From CAYUVH01 sp964448135 (GTDB lineage: Bacteria; Verrucomicrobiota; Verrucomicrobiia; Limisphaerales; UBA8199): a DNA stretch of 31,972 bases. Within the stretch, counting starts at the first letter, position 1. Every line of letters starts with the position of its first letter. The notes under the pieces are model-generated. The model saw only the letters and a program-made list of their open reading frames with translations, ran no database searches and was not told where the DNA came from. The stretch covers positions 1 through 31,972 of the forward strand of contig CAYUVH010000046.1 of the NCBI GenBank assembly GCA_964448135.1. Reading direction: 5' to 3'. The position numbers and the translations under genes were made by a program. Positions 15,467 through 23,900 of this stretch are shown here, piece after piece.

Positions 15467-16099
15467 ATGCGCAAGCCCATCGCTGCCGTCGCCGTCCTGG
15501 CCTTCCTCCTGTTCCATGGTTCAATCCTGGTTTGCCCTGCGGCCCCGGCGGGGAAGGTTGCGCTCGCCAACATCAACACGAACTTCGTCCAGAAATACGG
15601 TTCCTGCGTGCTGGCCAGCTACAGCGTCGTCGCCAATTATTATACCGGCCAGCCCATCACGAATTTCTTCGCCGGCTACTGCAAGCACTTCGGCTTGAGC
15701 TTCACCAACGCCCGCGATGCCGAACTCAAATACGCCATCCACTTCGACGCCGAATGGAAAAAGCGCCATTGCAAAGGTTACGAAGTCATCCTCGACCTGC
15801 ACTCCAACGCCACGGAAAAATGCTTTGCTGAAGCTCGCAAGGCCTTCGACGCCCGGTTCATCCTGGATTCCCGGCCGCTCTTCGCCGAACTCGAAAAATC
15901 CCTCCACGCCAATGAAGCCTTTCTCACCGTCTCCTACAGCGGCGGTCGTGAATTCCATTCCGTCGCCGTGATGGCCGACGGCGATCATTTCGGCGTCCGC
16001 GATACCAACCGCAAGGACATCTACCCCGTGGACCACCTGGGCAAAATCGGGAAGCTTTCCGACTGCGTCGAATACAACCGGCGCGCACCGGCGCCCTGA
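15467..16099 (+). CDS. Secreted protein, possible C39-like cysteine peptidase fold
   Basis: A 210-residue protein with a signal peptide at residues 1-25 (hydrophobic core VAVLAFLLFHGSIL, cleavage near CPAAPA). The mature N-terminus reads KYGSCVLASYSVVANYYTG with Cys47 in the setting expected for the nucleophile of a papain-like or C39-like fold. Further on, GGREFHSVAVMADGDHFGVR supplies a His with a following aromatic-Asp sequence (FGVRDTNR), which would complete a Cys-His-Asp triad. I recognise the layout but not a specific family. It could be a periplasmic peptidase, an amidase or an inactive relative. It is transcribed alone between the iteron repeat and the first GACAGAAAAAT element. Confidence 0.6.
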   Translation: MRKPIAAVAVLAFLLFHGSILVCPAAPAGKVALANINTNFVQKYGSCVLASYSVVANYYTGQPITNFFAGYCKHFGLSFTNARDAELKYAIHFDAEWKKRHCKGYEVILDLHSNATEKCFAEARKAFDARFILDSRPLFAELEKSLHANEAFLTVSYSGGREFHSVAVMADGDHFGVRDTNRKDIYPVDHLGKIGKLSDCVEYNRRAPAP

Positions 16100-16129
16100 C
16101 CCTTCGCTGCCGCCTGGCGGAAAAGAAAG

Positions 16130-16307
16130 ACTTTATGACAGAAAAATTTAGTGACAGAAAAATGGGAAAGCAGGGCAGCCGAAGCAGCCAGTGCGCTTGA
16201 CAGGGTGGAACTGCGAGATTTGAGGGAATCCCCACAACATCTGCCCGACAGGTTACTCTTTGTTTTGCTTTTTATTTTTCTGTCACAAAATTTTTCTGTC
16301 ATAAGGT
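16130..16307. repeat. 178-bp inverted-repeat (MITE-like) element upstream of truncated GxxExxY gene
   Basis: The left arm, 16130-16163, carries two direct GACAGAAAAAT-type boxes, ending ...GTGACAGAAAAAT. The right arm, 16274-16307, is its reverse complement with only two mismatches in 34 bp. The similarity continues less perfectly outward through A-rich and T-rich flanks (AAAAGAAAGA and TTTCTTTTTT). The 110-bp centre shows no ORF. The right arm ends 15 bp before the ATG of the truncated GxxExxY gene. A closely similar element precedes the intact gene at 18010-18183. No flanking target-site duplication was recognised. Confidence 0.75.
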
Positions 16308-16322
16308 GTTTTTCTTTTTTTT

Positions 16323-16475
16323 ATGCCGATCACGCTCCGCACCCCGATTCGACGCCTGTCCCAGGCCGAGTTCGGCGAAGTGGCTTACTCGGTGATGAAC
16401 TGCGTTTTTGAGATCCACTCCAGACCTGATTCGATCCTCCGCCCGTTTGCCTCCGTCTTTATTTTTCTGTCATAA
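16323..16475 (+). pseudogene. Truncated GxxExxY gene (5' end only)
   Basis: Starts MPITLRTPIRRLSQAEFGEV and continues AYSVMNCVFEIH, matching residues 1-32 of the intact protein encoded at 18210-18998 at 27 of 32 positions. Similarity stops abruptly after Ile-His, within the sequence that leads into the GxxExxY motif. The frame then runs through unrelated sequence into a partial repeat box (ATTTTTCTGTCATAA, 16461-16475), whose TAA is the stop. The nuclease-like core is therefore lost. This indicates a second insertion of the module followed by deletion. The break point is near 16418. From there to the sulfatase start at 16555 I see no gene. Confidence 0.8.
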
Positions 16476-16554
16476 ACGCCTTTCCTTAATTCTTTCTGTG
16501 GGGTCCTAGCTTTTTAACCTTCAACTAGTTGTCGTTCCCTGCTACCCCGTTCCC

Positions 16555-17985
16555 ATGCACCGAATCCGCTGCTCCGCCCGCTCGCGATTTATCGGAGTCC
16601 TCTCCGGTCTGATCCTTTCACTTTGCATTTGTTCCGCCGCTCCGCCTCCCTCCCCGCGCAAACCAAATGTCCTCCTCATCCTCGCCGACGACCTCGGCCG
16701 CGAGGTCATCAACAGCTACGGCGGCACGTCCTACAAAACGCCGAACATCGACGCCCTCGCCAAATCCGGCACGCGCTTCACCCAGGCCTTCGCCACGCCC
16801 CTCTGCTCCCCGTCCCGCGTCGAACTCATGACCGGCCGCTACGGCTTTCGCACCGGCTGGATCAACCTCATCGGCCGCGGCGACGCCGGGGAAGTGAACG
16901 ACTACTTCGATCCCCTCAAGGAAACCACCTTCGGCCAGGTCATGAAAAACGCCGGCTACCGCACCGCCATCGCCGGCAAATGGCAGCTCTGCGAATTTCC
17001 CCAGCACCCCAAGCACCTCGCCGAATGCGGCTTCGAACAATCCCTCTGCTGGGCCTGGCAGATTGATGGCAAAGCCATGTCGCGCTATTGGGCGCCCGTC
17101 CTGTGGAGCGGCCAGGACGGCCTCCAAAAACTCCCCGCCGACAAATACGGCGACGACCTCTTTTCCGATTTCCTCATCGCCTTCATGAAACAACACCGCG
17201 ACGAACCCTTCTTCGCCTACTACCCCATGGCCCTCGTCCACGCCCCGCACATCGCCCCGCCCGGAACTCCGCGAGCCGCCGCGGCCATCGAAGCCGCCGC
17301 CGGCAACCGCAAAGGCCGCGGCAAAAACGCCAAGAAGAAAGGCGCGTCGCCCGCCACGCCCTCGACCTCATCCCCGGCCGCCACCGGCGACGACGACTCC
17401 GTCATCAACGACCCCGCCAACTTCCCCGACATGGTCGCCTACATGGACCGCATCGTCGGCAAGATGGTCACTGCCGTGGACGATCTCGGCCTCCGCGATC
17501 GCACCCTCATCATTTTCACCGGCGACAACGGCACCGACCGCCGCCTCACCTCCATGCTCGGCAACATTTCTGTTCCTGGTGGCAAAGGCACTGTCACCGA
17601 GCTTGGCACCCACGTCCCGCTGATTGCCAGTTGGCCCGGAGTCACGCCCACCGGCAAAACGAACCTGGACCTGGTCAACTTCTGCGACGTCCTGCCCACC
17701 CTGGCGGAAATCGGCAGCGCCAAACTCCCCGCCGATAAGAAACTGGATGGGCGCAGCTTCGCCCCCCAGATCCAGGGCCGCCCCGGCCACCCCCGCGACT
17801 GGGCCTTCACCCAGCTCGGCCACAAACGCTACGCCCGCACCGCCCAATATCTCCTTCACGAAGACGGCCGCCTCTACGACATCCCCCACGACCTCTTCGA
17901 AACCAACAACCTCGCCGGCAGCGCCGAGCTGGGCATAGGCAGCGCTAAAAAGTACCTAGAGCAGGTCCTAAGCGAATGCAAGTAA
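16555..17985 (+). CDS. Secreted arylsulfatase-type sulfatase
   Basis: A 476-residue sulfatase with a signal peptide (hydrophobic core FIGVLSGLILSLCIC, cleavage near SAA). NVLLILADDLG (38-48) supplies the metal-binding Asp pair. C84-S-P-S-R88 in TPLCSPSRVELMTGR is the site for formylglycine conversion. GKWQL (141-145) is the GKWHL equivalent with Gln in place of the usual His, and FTGDNGT (321-327) supplies the Asp-Asn metal ligands. It would hydrolyse sulfate esters, probably of polysaccharides, outside the cytoplasm and needs a formylglycine-generating enzyme encoded elsewhere. Residues 241-285 are an in-frame low-complexity insert rich in Ala, Lys, Ser and Thr between two core blocks. The gene is bracketed by two copies of the GACAGAAAAAT/GxxExxY module. 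Confidence 0.93.
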   Translation: MHRIRCSARSRFIGVLSGLILSLCICSAAPPPSPRKPNVLLILADDLGREVINSYGGTSYKTPNIDALAKSGTRFTQAFATPLCSPSRVELMTGRYGFRTGWINLIGRGDAGEVNDYFDPLKETTFGQVMKNAGYRTAIAGKWQLCEFPQHPKHLAECGFEQSLCWAWQIDGKAMSRYWAPVLWSGQDGLQKLPADKYGDDLFSDFLIAFMKQHRDEPFFAYYPMALVHAPHIAPPGTPRAAAAIEAAAGNRKGRGKNAKKKGASPATPSTSSPAATGDDDSVINDPANFPDMVAYMDRIVGKMVTAVDDLGLRDRTLIIFTGDNGTDRRLTSMLGNISVPGGKGTVTELGTHVPLIASWPGVTPTGKTNLDLVNFCDVLPTLAEIGSAKLPADKKLDGRSFAPQIQGRPGHPRDWAFTQLGHKRYARTAQYLLHEDGRLYDIPHDLFETNNLAGSAELGIGSAKKYLEQVLSECK

Positions 17986-18009
17986 CCTGGAAAAGAGAAA
18001 AGTCTCGAG

Positions 18010-18183
18010 GACAGAAAAATTGAGGGACAGAAAAATGGGGAAGCGAGTTATTTGGAGTAGAGAATGCCACTGATAGTTTGGCGGGCTTAAGGTATAGGCT
18101 GCAGGGTTGTGTTTGTCATTCAGGTCTTGGGTGGTGATTCCTTGCTTGTTTTCAGAATATTTCTGTCCCACAATTTTTCTGTC
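18010..18183. repeat. 174-bp inverted-repeat (MITE-like) element upstream of intact GxxExxY gene
   Basis: The arm at 18010-18036 (GACAGAAAAAT, TGAG, GGACAGAAAAAT) pairs with 18157-18183 at 25 of 27 positions. Weaker complementarity continues outside (GAAAAGTCTC against TGTCTTATTTCC). The arms match those of the element at 16130-16307 in both box sequence and box spacing, but the 120-bp centre is not obviously related apart from the first few bases. The right arm ends 26 bp before the GxxExxY ATG. It may be a mobile element end, a binding site for the neighbouring gene product, or a transcribed hairpin. Confidence 0.75.
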
Positions 18184-18209
18184 GCCATGTCTTATTTCCT
18201 GCTGGTCCC

Positions 18210-18998
18210 ATGCCAATAACTCCCCGGGTTCCTATTCGCCGCCTGTCTCAAGCTGAGTTTGGGGAACTGGCGTATTCAGTGATGAAATGTGTGTTTGAGA
18301 TTCATCGCGAAATGGGGCGATTTTTCGATGAGAAGATTTACAAGCGGGAGTTGGCGCACCGGCATCCAGGTGTGCGCCTCGAAGCCCCGATCGAGTTGAC
18401 GCACGCTACTTTCAAGAAATTCCAATACGTGGATGTTTTGGTAGACGACGGAGGGCCTTTTGAATTCAAAACGGTGGACGCCATCAGTCCGCGTCACCCG
18501 GCGCAACTTTTGCATTACATGCTCCTGGCGGGCTTGGGACACGGAAAGCTGGTGAATCTGGCCAGAGAAAGTGTCGAGCACGAGTTCGTGAATACGACTC
18601 TCACATACGAGGACCGTGTCAGTTTCCGGGTGGAACACTTCCAGTGGAACGAGCGTATTGCCGGCGCTGAAAAGTTCGAGCATATGCTGGTGAATGTCTT
18701 GCGCGATTGGGGGACGGGATTGGACTTGCTGGCTTATGAGGAGGCGCTCACTTTTTTTCTCGGCGGCGAGTCAGTGGCATCGGGACAGGTCGAGATTCGG
18801 ACGTCCGAGCGTTCCCTCGGTCATCAGAAAATGCTGCTGGCGGCGCCGGGCACTGCATTCGTTTTGACTGCGTTGCCCGAAACGGGTCCTGAGTACGAAA
18901 GCCATGTCCGGCGCTTGCTGAGATTCTCGAGCCTGGAGGCCATTCTGTGGGCCAACATCGCTTTGAAGAAAGTGTCGTTCACGGCGGTTGGCAAATAG
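18210..18998 (+). CDS. GxxExxY-family protein with PD-(D/E)XK-like core and C-terminal extension
   Basis: A 262-residue protein. Residues 1-130 resemble the GxxExxY family: FGELAYSVMKCVFEIHREMG, then RFFDEKIYKREL in the signature position, with an extra residue relative to the usual G-x-x-E-x-x-Y. Next comes KKFQYVDVLVDDGGPFEFKT, where the Asp residues and Glu-Phe-Lys fit a PD-(D/E)XK nuclease-like core, then QLLHYMLLAGLGHGKLVNL. Residues 131-262 are an added domain that I do not recognise, about doubling the usual length. Codon use is less biased to C-ending codons than in neighbouring genes, which fits transfer. It sits directly downstream of an inverted-repeat element that also precedes a truncated paralogue. 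The nuclease activity is family-based inference and the role is unknown. Confidence 0.75.
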   Translation: MPITPRVPIRRLSQAEFGELAYSVMKCVFEIHREMGRFFDEKIYKRELAHRHPGVRLEAPIELTHATFKKFQYVDVLVDDGGPFEFKTVDAISPRHPAQLLHYMLLAGLGHGKLVNLARESVEHEFVNTTLTYEDRVSFRVEHFQWNERIAGAEKFEHMLVNVLRDWGTGLDLLAYEEALTFFLGGESVASGQVEIRTSERSLGHQKMLLAAPGTAFVLTALPETGPEYESHVRRLLRFSSLEAILWANIALKKVSFTAVGK

Positions 18999-19093
18999 GT
19001 CGCTGACAAAGTGCAGGTTTGGGGCGGTAGGGCACTCTTGGATAAGAAACGCCGCGAGGGGTACTGTCGGGGGTGGGAAGAGGCGGTGCTCAC

Positions 19094-19153
19094 GAAATTT
19101 TGTAGGACAGTAAAATGGGATTAGGGACATGTGGAGAAATGCAGATTTGAGGT
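19094..19153 (+). repeat. Degenerate fragment of GACAGAAAAAT element
   Basis: Contains AGGACAGTAAAATGGG (19105-19120), one mismatch from the box plus flank GGACAGAAAAATGGG, followed by GATTTGAGG in a context similar to 16217-16226 of the first element. It looks like the remnant of a third copy, deleted in the middle, on the far side of the intact GxxExxY gene. The evidence is limited to short matches. The remaining gap to 19211 holds no gene that I can support. Confidence 0.4.
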
Positions 19154-19210
19154 TTGACCCTGCCTCGATGTAGTCGTAGAAGCAGTTAGGAATCAAGCAC
19201 CCACAATCCT

Positions 19211-20746
19211 ATGTGCCTGCAAAAATCCTCCGTCTCTGCCTGGGACTCCTGGAACTGGGCCGGCGACCGGATCGTGCCATCGCCCATCATCCTGGCGTCG
19301 CGAACCCTTCCGACCAACCCTCGAAAGCGTTACAACATTGATATCCGGGAATTCCTGACGACGATCAATAATGCGGTCGTTCATGATCGGCTGAATGAGC
19401 TGATTCACGAGTTGCCGATGGATGAACAATCGCTGTTCCGCTCGCACTCGCGCGGGAGCTTCGATTTGCGGGCGGATCGGGTGGTGGGATTTCTCGGGCG
19501 GTTCAAATACCTGCCTTCGGCCAGGCGGGAAAGGCGGGGTCCGGATGCGTGGTTGTTCCCGGATGAAACGCTGTGCCAGGGCGGGGGAGATTGCGAGGAC
19601 CTCGCGTTCCTGCTGGCGGCGTTCCTGATTGCGGCGGGCATCAGCAGCTATTGCGTGCGCGTGGCCATGGGCAGGCTGAACCTGACGTTTCCCGACGGCG
19701 AGACCGTCGGGCACGATCATTCGTGGGTGATGTATCAAAACGAGGATGGCATCTGGGAAATCCTGGAGCCGATCCACGTGGTGGCGTCGCCGGCGATAAA
19801 AGCCAAAGCGACGGCCAAGGCGCGCCCGGCCGCGAAGTCCGCGGAATACGTGCCGCATTTTGTCTTCAACGTGGATCACCTGTGGCAGATCGATTCCTGC
19901 CACATCGCCCGGCAATCCGATTTTCTGGGGTACATCCACAAACGGGATTTCTGGTACCGGTTTGATCCGAGCTTCGCCGCGAGCGTGCACGACAGCATTT
20001 TTGACCAGGCGTTTGAAGGCATCACGCTACCGTCCGGAGCGCTTTCGGCGATGAAACGAAAGAGTCTTTTCCTGGACGTGAACATTTTCACGTACGATCC
20101 CCGGGATCATTTCGACAACGGCTGCATCGCGGACGGCTGGCGTCGGGTGGCGTCGAATCTGGCGGCGTTCAAAAAGCAGGGGAATGACTGGGCGAGTTTC
20201 GGCGCGGCCGCGCATGCCATCGCGGATTTTTATGCGCATTCGTCGTATGCGCACTTTGCGAGGTTTGAGGCCGATGGCTCATTGGCAATCTACGATCCCG
20301 GCGCGGCGCTGGACCCTTCGCCCGGTTATACGTCGTCGCCCGCCGGTCCGGGTCTGCCGCCCTTCGACCTTACCTCCGGCAAATTCTCCAACAATCCCGA
20401 GCTGTGGACCGGGACGCCCGCCCAGGCGGCCGCGAATTGGAAAGACAAGCTCATCTCCGGCCGCTACGCCCAGCGCCACGATCGCAAGGCCGGTTTTTGG
20501 GAAGGATTCACCAGTATCCCGAAGGAACTCACTAATGCCCAGGGATTTGCGTTGCGTGGTTCTTTGCCGCACCACAACGAAATCGCCGTGGACGAACTCC
20601 CGCGCCCCGATAAGCATGTGCTCTATTCCGACACGCGCTCCGGGCCGAACGATCGGATGTGCTTTGAAAACCAATTCAACTGGCGAAGAGACGCGGCAAC
20701 GCGGCATATCGCGCAAGCCTACGCCCAGATCGTCCCGCAACCCTGA
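19211..20746 (+). CDS. Two-domain protein: transglutaminase-like N-terminus and HET-C/phospholipase C-like C-terminus
   Basis: A 511-residue protein without a signal peptide. Residues 60-190 look like a transglutaminase-like thiol protease fold: LCQGGGDCEDLAFLLAAFLI with Cys128, then VGHDHSWVMYQNEDGIWEIL with His168 or His170 and downstream acidic residues. Residues 190-215 are an Ala/Lys-rich linker. The C-terminal half has GAAAHAIADFYAHSSYAHF (331-349), an H-x-x-x-D-x-x-x-H pattern like that of HET-C and zinc-dependent phospholipase C/P1 nuclease folds. Additional His residues (for example in DPRDHFDNG) could be metal ligands. I know of no named family combining these two parts. Either half could be catalytic. 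It has no obvious operon partner. The ATG is the first start in the frame and could be slightly misplaced. Confidence 0.6.
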   Translation: MCLQKSSVSAWDSWNWAGDRIVPSPIILASRTLPTNPRKRYNIDIREFLTTINNAVVHDRLNELIHELPMDEQSLFRSHSRGSFDLRADRVVGFLGRFKYLPSARRERRGPDAWLFPDETLCQGGGDCEDLAFLLAAFLIAAGISSYCVRVAMGRLNLTFPDGETVGHDHSWVMYQNEDGIWEILEPIHVVASPAIKAKATAKARPAAKSAEYVPHFVFNVDHLWQIDSCHIARQSDFLGYIHKRDFWYRFDPSFAASVHDSIFDQAFEGITLPSGALSAMKRKSLFLDVNIFTYDPRDHFDNGCIADGWRRVASNLAAFKKQGNDWASFGAAAHAIADFYAHSSYAHFARFEADGSLAIYDPGAALDPSPGYTSSPAGPGLPPFDLTSGKFSNNPELWTGTPAQAAANWKDKLISGRYAQRHDRKAGFWEGFTSIPKELTNAQGFALRGSLPHHNEIAVDELPRPDKHVLYSDTRSGPNDRMCFENQFNWRRDAATRHIAQAYAQIVPQP

Positions 20747-20967
20747 GACGCTCCGCCGTTCATCCGGTTGGTATTGCCGCCAAGCTGCTCCAAAGGGCAG
20801 CAGGCCACTGCCAAATCCGTAAAATTACCTCCTTTAAATTTCTTGCAAGGTTCGCTTCGGATTGTTTTTCTGACGCCGTCATCATTCTTTCAGGTTCTTC
20901 GGCCGTGATCCTTTGACATTGATGGCGTTGGTGTTCGACTCAATGTAACCACGGCCAGAAAGAATTT

Positions 20968-23900
20968 ATGCTGAAGAATATTCCGGCGCTGCCGGCCTCC
21001 GTACGCGCCTGTCCTCGCCTCTCCGCTCCACCCGCCGGCGCTGCCATTCCCCCCGGTCACTTTCAAAATCTTCGCCGCGCCTTGCCATCGCTCATTCTGC
21101 TGGCGCTGGCCGGCCTGGCCGCACCCCAGCGCCTTTTCGCGACGGCCAATTACGTTTACCACGAACGCACCGCGAACAATCCCGGCTGCGGCGCGGGCAA
21201 CTACGTCAACAACCTCACGCCCACCGCCGCCCAAAGCGTCACGGTGCGCTGCAAGGTGGAATACCAGTTCTACACCGATCGTGTGCGCGTTTACTACACG
21301 ACCAATGGCTCGGCGCCCTCGGGATCGTTCGGCACGGGCAGCGGCACCACCACGGTGGTGACCGGCGCATACGATTGCAACTTCAGCAGCGGCGGCGTGG
21401 TGGATGTCGCCAGCGCCACGATTCCCGCGCAACCGGCCGGCACCACGGTGAAATACATCATCAGCGCCTGGCATTCCGGCGGCGGGGCGGAAATCTTCGC
21501 GAACAGCGGCGAATTCAGCAGCCCCTTCACCACGTCCTCGCAGGCGTCGGTCTTTCAATACACGGTCGCCCCGACCACCTACACCTTCAACGGCGGCGCC
21601 AGCACGGACTGGGCCACGGCGGCGAACTGGAGCACGGGCATCGCGCCCACCACCGCGTTGCTGCTCAGCGGCGACGCGGTCGTCATCGCCGCCAATTGCG
21701 TGATGAACGATGTGGTGATCACTTTCCCCACGAACACTTCCTTGACCGTCAGCAACGCCAAATCGTTGACCGCCAGTCTCAACACCTACATCACGCTCAA
21801 TGCCGGGGCGAACCTCACCGTCCAGACCAACGCCACTCTCTACCAGGGGCGGGTTTTCAACTCCGGCACGATGGACATCTATGGCAACTACACCGCGTTT
21901 TACATGACCGACAATTCCAGCGGCGTGCTGAACATCAAGGCGGGCGGCAGCTACAGTTGTCCCGCCTGCGCCGAAGCCATGAACGCGGGCAGCCTGATCA
22001 ACAACGAGGGCACCATGCACACGGGCACGGCCAACACCTGGCAGGGCCGGGTCAACAACCTGGCCACCGGCGTAATCACGGATGGCGGCAACGGCTCGCA
22101 ACTCACCTTCGGCGCCAGCTCCGTCGTCAACAACTACGGCTCCCTCGTCAGTCGCACCGCCAGATCCTCGGGTCTCTTCACCAACCAGCCGACCGGAACC
22201 CTCTCCATGCCGGGCACCTGTAATTTCACCGTGTTGAGCGGCGGCACTTTCGTCAATGACGGCCTCATTACGTTGCCCAGCTCTGACAACCTCCTCAACC
22301 TCAGCGCGGGCGGAACCCTGCTCAACAACGCCACCCTCAAGGGTGTTGGCACGCTCGCGCGCAGCGGCACCTTCAACAATTCGTCCACGGGTGTCATTGC
22401 TCCCGGACTCTCCCCGGGCAAGTTCAACGTCTCCGGCAGTCTCGATCTCGGCAACGGCACCTACAATTGCGAGATCAACGGCCCCGGACAGGGTACCACC
22501 TACGACTGGCTGGCCGTCACCGGCGCGGCCACGCTGAGCAACGCCAGTCTGGTCGTGAACTGGGGCGCGTTCACCCCCGTGGCCGGCCAGGTCTATACCG
22601 TGATGACGTTCACCAGCCGCACGGGAAACTTCTCCTCGGTGACGATCCCGCCGGTGGGAAGCTTGTCCTTCATCGTCGGCTACACCGCTACCAGCGTGCA
22701 GATCGCGGTGTCACCTCCCGCAGCAGCGTTGGATTTTGACGGGTCGAATGACTTCGTATCGACGCCCAACAGTGCCGCGTTGCATCCAACCACGGCCCTC
22801 ACGATGGAAGCTTGGGTGAAGCCCACGGGCGGGGGTAATTATGCCCGGATTGCGGACACCTCGGAAGCAACCCTGATTTCCAAATGGGGCGGTGGCAATA
22901 ATTTCACCTTCCTGCTGAATGTGAATGGTAGCCAGAAAGCCATCATCGCTCCGACGGCTTACACCACCGGCACCTGGTATCACGTGGCGGGAACTTATGA
23001 TGGTAGCGCCGTGAAACTTTACGTGAACGGAACTCTGATTGATTCCGTCGCCGCCACCGGCCCCATCACCACCAGTGCCAATGCCCTGCGCCTTGGATTG
23101 GGCCATGATCCTTACTATTTCCAGGGTCAGATGGACGAGTTCCGCCTGTGGAACCGCTCGCTCTGTCAGGATGAAATCCAGGCGCGCATGAATTGCGAGC
23201 CCGCCGGGACCGAGAACGGCCTGGTCGTCTATTACAATTTCAATCAAGGCGTTGCGGGCGCGAACAACGCGGGCATCACCACGCTGACCAACCGCGCTGC
23301 GGGAGGCGGTAACAACGCCACTCTGTCCAATTTTGCCCTCACCGGCCCTAACTCAAACTGGGTCTGGCCGGGCGGCGTGACCAGCGGCAATAGTTGTGGT
23401 ACGTACACGGCTCCGGAAATTGCCCTGCGCGGCGGTTCGCCCCTCGCCACCATCTCCGATGGCGACAGCACCCCCGACACGAGCGACGGCACGGACTTCG
23501 GCACTGCCAACGTCACCGGTGGCACGGTCGCGCGCACCTTCATGATCACCAACTCCGGTAACGGCATCCTGGCAGTTTCTGGAATTGCCCGGACCGGCTC
23601 CCATGCCGCCGACTTTACCGTGAGCGGCATCACCCTGCCGGCGACGGTGATTGCGGGCGGCTACACCAACTTCACCGTCACATTCGACCCCAGCGCCGCC
23701 GGACTCCGCACGGCCACGTTATACGTGACTAATAACGACTGTGACGAGGCCCTGTATGATTTCGCGATCCAGGGCACGGGGGGAGTGCCCGAAATCGGCG
23801 TGCAACAACCCGTCGGCACGGACCTCGTGGACGGCTCGGCGAACGTTGATTTCGGCACCACGAATCTGGCCTCCAGCAGCGCACCCAGGACCTTCATCGT

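Noticed and set aside
17280..17410. Frameshift in the sulfatase at the low-complexity segment
   Set aside because: The frame is the same before and after the segment, and conserved sulfatase blocks continue on both sides, so it is an in-frame insert.
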